From assembly GCF_003097495.1 (NCBI RefSeq), contig NZ_QEOP01000002.1, forward strand, positions 1,302,001 through 1,366,000: a stretch of DNA of 64,000 nucleotides, read 5' to 3'. This document shows, piece after piece, positions 61,106 through 64,000 of this stretch. The DNA comes from Amnibacterium flavum (GTDB taxonomy: Bacteria > Actinomycetota > Actinomycetes > Actinomycetales > Microbacteriaceae). The notes beneath the pieces were generated by a model that ran no database searches, was not told the DNA's origin, and saw only the letters and a list, made by a program, of their open reading frames with translations. The first letter of the stretch is position 1, and each line of letters starts with the position of its first letter. A program made the translations under genes and the position numbers.

Positions 61106-62187
61106 GCACCACCAGCTCGCCCAACAGCTTCGCGCAGAGCGTCGCCCTCGTCGCGGAACGCGAGGTGCGGATGCGTCTGCGCAGCAAGGCGTTCCTCATC
61201 TCGTCCGCCATCCTGCTGCTCGCCGTTCTCGGCTCCATCGTCGCGGGAAGCGTCTTCAGCGGGGCGGCCGGCGACTCGACCATCCCCGTCGCCACGGTTG
61301 CGGAGACCGCTCGATACGGCCAGTCGGACGGGCTGAAGGCGACCAGCGCCGACGAGGCCGAACAGCTCGTCAGGGACGGTGAGGTCGACGCGGCCATCCT
61401 GCCCGGCGACGGCCCCTCCGGCATCGAACTCGTCGGACTCGACGACGTGCCGACCGAGCTGGTGCAGCTCCTCAGCGTCACCCCCGAGGTCACCCTCATC
61501 GGCGACACCTCGACGAACGGCTTCCTCGCCTACATCGTCGCCATCGCCTTCGGTGTGGTCTTCTTCATGGCGGCGACCGTGTTCGGCACGACCATCGCTC
61601 AGAGCGTCGTCGAGGAGAAGCAGACCCGCATCGTCGAGATCCTCATGTCGGCGATCTCGGCCCGCGCACTGCTCGCCGGCAAGGTGGTCGGCAACACGAT
61701 CCTCGCGTTCGGGCAGATACTGCTGATCGCGGTCCTGGCCATCGTGGGCCTGCTCGTCACCGGCCAGGACGACGTCGTCAACCTGCTCGGCCCCTCGATC
61801 ATCTGGTTCGTGGTGTTCTTCGCCGTCGGATTCGTGCTCATCGCGGCGATGTACGCGACCGCTGCGGCGCTCGTCTCCCGCCAGGAGGACATCGGGTCGG
61901 TGACGAGCCCGGTGCTGATGCTCGTGATGATCCCGTACTTCCTGATCATCTTCTTCTATGACAACGACCTGGTGCTGACGATCATGTCGTACGTACCGTT
62001 CTCCGCGCCGATCGGGATGCCGATGCGGATCTTCCTCGGCACCGCTGAATGGTGGGAGCCGTTGCTGTCGCTCCTCATGGTCATCGCCACGACGGTGCTG
62101 GTCGTCCTGCTCGGGTCGAAGATCTACTCGAACTCGCTCCTGCGCACGGGCGCACGCGTGAAGCTGCTCGAGGCGCTCCGCGGCTGA
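61102..62187 (+). CDS. ABC exporter permease (ABC2_membrane_3, NatB-like)
   Basis: 361 residues with an N-terminal helix (FLISSAILLLAVLGSIVAG), a large extracellular domain (about 50-140) and five further helices. The EEKQTRIVEILMSAISARALLAGK segment is the cytoplasmic coupling motif of this family. Four-base overlap with the ATPase gene. With the two-component system upstream, a cell-envelope or ion-stress exporter is likely; substrate unknown. Confidence 0.92.
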   Translation: MSTTSSPNSFAQSVALVAEREVRMRLRSKAFLISSAILLLAVLGSIVAGSVFSGAAGDSTIPVATVAETARYGQSDGLKATSADEAEQLVRDGEVDAAILPGDGPSGIELVGLDDVPTELVQLLSVTPEVTLIGDTSTNGFLAYIVAIAFGVVFFMAATVFGTTIAQSVVEEKQTRIVEILMSAISARALLAGKVVGNTILAFGQILLIAVLAIVGLLVTGQDDVVNLLGPSIIWFVVFFAVGFVLIAAMYATAAALVSRQEDIGSVTSPVLMLVMIPYFLIIFFYDNDLVLTIMSYVPFSAPIGMPMRIFLGTAEWWEPLLSLLMVIATTVLVVLLGSKIYSNSLLRTGARVKLLEALRG

Positions 62188-62200
62188 GCCGTCGCCGCAA

Positions 62201-62245
62201 CGACGAAGGGCCCCGAGACCTGCGGTCTCGGGGCCCTTCTCGTCG
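62201..62245. terminator. bidirectional terminator between exporter and der block
   Basis: GAAGGGCCCCGAGACC (62205-62220) pairs with GGTCTCGGGGCCCTTC (62224-62239), 16 bp with a TGC loop, flanked by CGACG and CGTCG. It separates the two convergent transcripts. Confidence 0.85.
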
Positions 62246-62560
62246 TCAGGCGGAGTGATCCTCCGGCAGACGCCACTCGGCGACGAACTCCGCTACCGTC
62301 TTCGTCTCGAGATCGAGCTGTACCTGCCCGAGGAGCACCGACGGGTCGCCGACGTCGGCGCGCGTGCGGATGATCTCGGCGCCCGAGTCGATCCGGCGCA
62401 CCACGAGGTCGTACGGAGTCGGATCCTCGGAACCAGGCCCGGTCACCAGCGCCGTCACCACCGACATCAGCGAACGGACACCACTGAGCTCGACGGGCTC
62501 GAGCTCCGCGGTGAGGTACTCCGCCGCGACGTCGGGGTCGGCGGTGCCGTCGTCGGTCAT
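62246..62560 (-). CDS. hypothetical protein coupled to der
   Basis: 104 residues, acidic and soluble, not recognised. It reads as a helix ([18 protein letters not shown]), strands ([17 protein letters not shown]), and a helix ([15 protein letters not shown]); the layout resembles small actinobacterial proteins of unknown function. The ATG overlaps the der stop (ATGA), so it is translated after der and probably belongs to the same transcript. Confidence 0.7.
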   Translation of the reverse strand: MTDDGTADPDVAAEYLTAELEPVELSGVRSLMSVVTALVTGPGSEDPTPYDLVVRRIDSGAEIIRTRADVGDPSVLLGQVQLDLETKTVAEFVAEWRLPEDHSA

Positions 62561-64000
62561 TTCTTGCGACGCTCGCGCACTCGCATGTTGAGCACGATCG
62601 GGGTGCCCGCGAAGCCGTAGATCTCACGCAGACGGCGCTGGATGTAGCGCCGGTAACCGGGATCCAGGAAGCCGGTCGTGAAGAGCACGAAGGTCGGCGG
62701 ACGGGTGGCCGCCTGGGTGCCGAACAGGATGCGGGGCTGACGGCCACCGCGCACGGGGTGCGGGTGCGCTGCGACGAGCTCGGCGAGGAAGGCGTTGAAC
62801 TTGCCCGTTCCGATGCGCTTGTCCCAGCTGGCGAGTGCGGTCTCGAGGGCGGGCACGAGCCGCTCGAGGTGACGACCGGTCTTGGCCGAGATGTTGACGC
62901 GGGGCGCCCAAGCCACGTGGGCGAGATCCTGCTCGATCTCGCGCTCGAGGTAGCGGCGGCGATCGTCGTCGAGGAGATCCCACTTGTTGAAGGCGAGGAC
63001 GAGCGCGCGGCCGGACTCGAGGACCAGGTCGATGATGCGGATGTCCTGCTCGCTGATGGGCTCGCTCACATCGAGCAGCACGACGGCGACCTCGGCCTTC
63101 TCGAGGGCGGCCGTGGTGCGCAGAGACGCGTAGAAGTCGGCGCCCTGAGCCATGTGAACCCGGCGCCGGATGCCCGCGGTGTCGACGAATCGCCACACCT
63201 TGCCGGCGAGCTCGATCTGCTCGTCGACGGGGTCGCGGGTCGTGCCCGCCATCGCGTTGACGACGACGCGCTCCTCGCCCGCTGCCCGGTTGAGGAGGCT
63301 GGACTTGCCGACGTTCGGGCGGCCGAGGAGTGCGACCCGGCGCGGGCCGCCGACCTCTTCCTTGGCGACGGCCGAGACCTCGGGCAGCACGTTCATCACG
63401 GTGTCGAGCAGGTCGGCCACACCGCGGCCGTGCAGTGCGGACACCGCGTGCGGCTCGCCCAAACCCAGTGACCACAGCTCGGCGGCGAGGGGCTCCTGGA
63501 TGACGTCGTCGACCTTGTTCGCCGCGAGGAGGACGGGACGCCCGCTCTGACGGAGCATGCGCACGACCCGCTCATCGGTCGACGTGGCGCCGACGACGGC
63601 GTCGACGACGAACAGGACGGCGTCGGCCAGGTCGACGGCGACCTCGGCCTGCGCGGCGACGGACGCGTCGATGCCCTTCGCGTCGGGCTCCCACCCGCCG
63701 GTGTCGACGATGGTGAAGAAGCGGCCGTTCCACTCGCTGCGGTAGGACACGCGGTCGCGCGTGACACCGGGGACGTCTTCGACGACGGCCTCGCGGCGGC
63801 CGAGGATGCGGTTGACGAGAGCGGACTTGCCGACGTTGGGCCGACCGACGATCGCGAGGACCGGCAGTGCGGGCAGGTAGCGGATCTCGTCGGGGTCGTC
63901 GATCGAGAGGTCGAGGAGATCGAGGTCGTCGTCATCGAGCTCGTAGTCACCGAGCCCTGCTCGGAGGGAGGAGGCGCGCTGGCTGGCTGCCTCTTCGTCG
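62557..64000 (-). CDS. der: ribosome-assembly GTPase Der (partial, runs off right edge)
   Basis: 481 residues of EngA/Der; the 5' end lies beyond 64000. Two GTPase domains are visible, each with a P-loop GRPNVGKS, plus NKVD/NKWD and the DxxG motifs (DTGGW; DTAGIRR), then a C-terminal KH-like domain ending RVRERRKK. An acidic N-terminal extension ([10 protein letters not shown]) before the first GTPase domain is typical of actinobacteria. Der acts in maturation of the 50S ribosomal subunit. Confidence 0.97.
   Translation of the reverse strand, partial: DEEAASQRASSLRAGLGDYELDDDDLDLLDLSIDDPDEIRYLPALPVLAIVGRPNVGKSALVNRILGRREAVVEDVPGVTRDRVSYRSEWNGRFFTIVDTGGWEPDAKGIDASVAAQAEVAVDLADAVLFVVDAVVGATSTDERVVRMLRQSGRPVLLAANKVDDVIQEPLAAELWSLGLGEPHAVSALHGRGVADLLDTVMNVLPEVSAVAKEEVGGPRRVALLGRPNVGKSSLLNRAAGEERVVVNAMAGTTRDPVDEQIELAGKVWRFVDTAGIRRRVHMAQGADFYASLRTTAALEKAEVAVVLLDVSEPISEQDIRIIDLVLESGRALVLAFNKWDLLDDDRRRYLEREIEQDLAHVAWAPRVNISAKTGRHLERLVPALETALASWDKRIGTGKFNAFLAELVAAHPHPVRGGRQPRILFGTQAATRPPTFVLFTTGFLDPGYRRYIQRRLREIYGFAGTPIVLNMRVRERRKK

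Overview
The window is high-GC DNA with dense, ATGA-coupled operons, actinobacterial protein families (WYL/YafY regulator, ABC-F ATPase, DUF222-HNH nuclease, MEDS-LuxR regulator) and many copies of a GTTGAGCGCAGCGAAACGAAG-type intergenic repeat. I read it as a chromosomal segment of an actinobacterium, most likely Microbacteriaceae (inference; no rRNA is present to confirm it). Most of the central 40 kb is catabolic and transport genes on the minus strand.

Layout. 1-7.7 kb: MFS exporter fragment, TMEM175-like protein, MalY-type aminotransferase, VOC protein with divergent WYL regulator, HEAT-repeat DNA-alkylation-repair-like protein, SnoaL-like protein and an ABC-F ATPase. 7.8-10.1 kb: a DUF222-HNH endonuclease gene between two arrays of an 81-82 bp repeat. 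10.1-23.8 kb: one long minus-strand transcription unit running from an amino-acid-type ABC transporter (binding protein, permease, ATPase) through two SDR proteins lacking the catalytic Tyr and two paralogous gene pairs (cyclophilin-fold DUF3830 plus cucumopine-synthase-type helical-bundle protein) to hutH, hutU, an M20 amidohydrolase, hutF and hutI. A divergent IclR regulator follows, with two matching operator-like sites between it and the binding-protein gene. 24.9-35.9 kb: a second minus-strand unit with a dipeptide-type ABC transporter (one permease fused to an ATPase), an alpha/beta hydrolase, an amidohydrolase, a DUF1028 protein, an M20 amidase and HutD, headed by an XRE-cupin regulator. 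36-44 kb: a ribose-type ABC transporter (ATPase fused to permease), a TIM-barrel amidohydrolase and a mannitol/fructuronate-type dehydrogenase, with a divergent DeoR regulator.

44-64 kb: acyl-CoA ligase; SugE/Gdx exporter under a 41-nt guanidine-III riboswitch; SDR; cell-wall YVTN beta-propeller with a C-terminal LAATG sorting signal; NhaA-DsbA fusion; ThuA-like protein; MEDS-LuxR regulator; ABM protein; small membrane proteins; tRNA-Pro(GGG) followed by three hairpin terminators; thioredoxins; a NarL-type two-component system; a Nat-type ABC exporter; and der running off the right edge.

The most interesting system is the 10.1-23.8 kb unit. Cucumopine/mikimopine synthase is, as I recall, a cyclophilin-like domain plus a helical bundle and joins L-histidine to 2-oxoglutarate. 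Here those two halves are separate genes, present twice, and placed between an importer and a complete histidine-to-glutamate pathway. I infer that the locus imports a histidine-derived opine or similar conjugate, cleaves it to histidine and burns that through Hut. The neighbouring HutD/peptide-transport unit may feed the same pathway.
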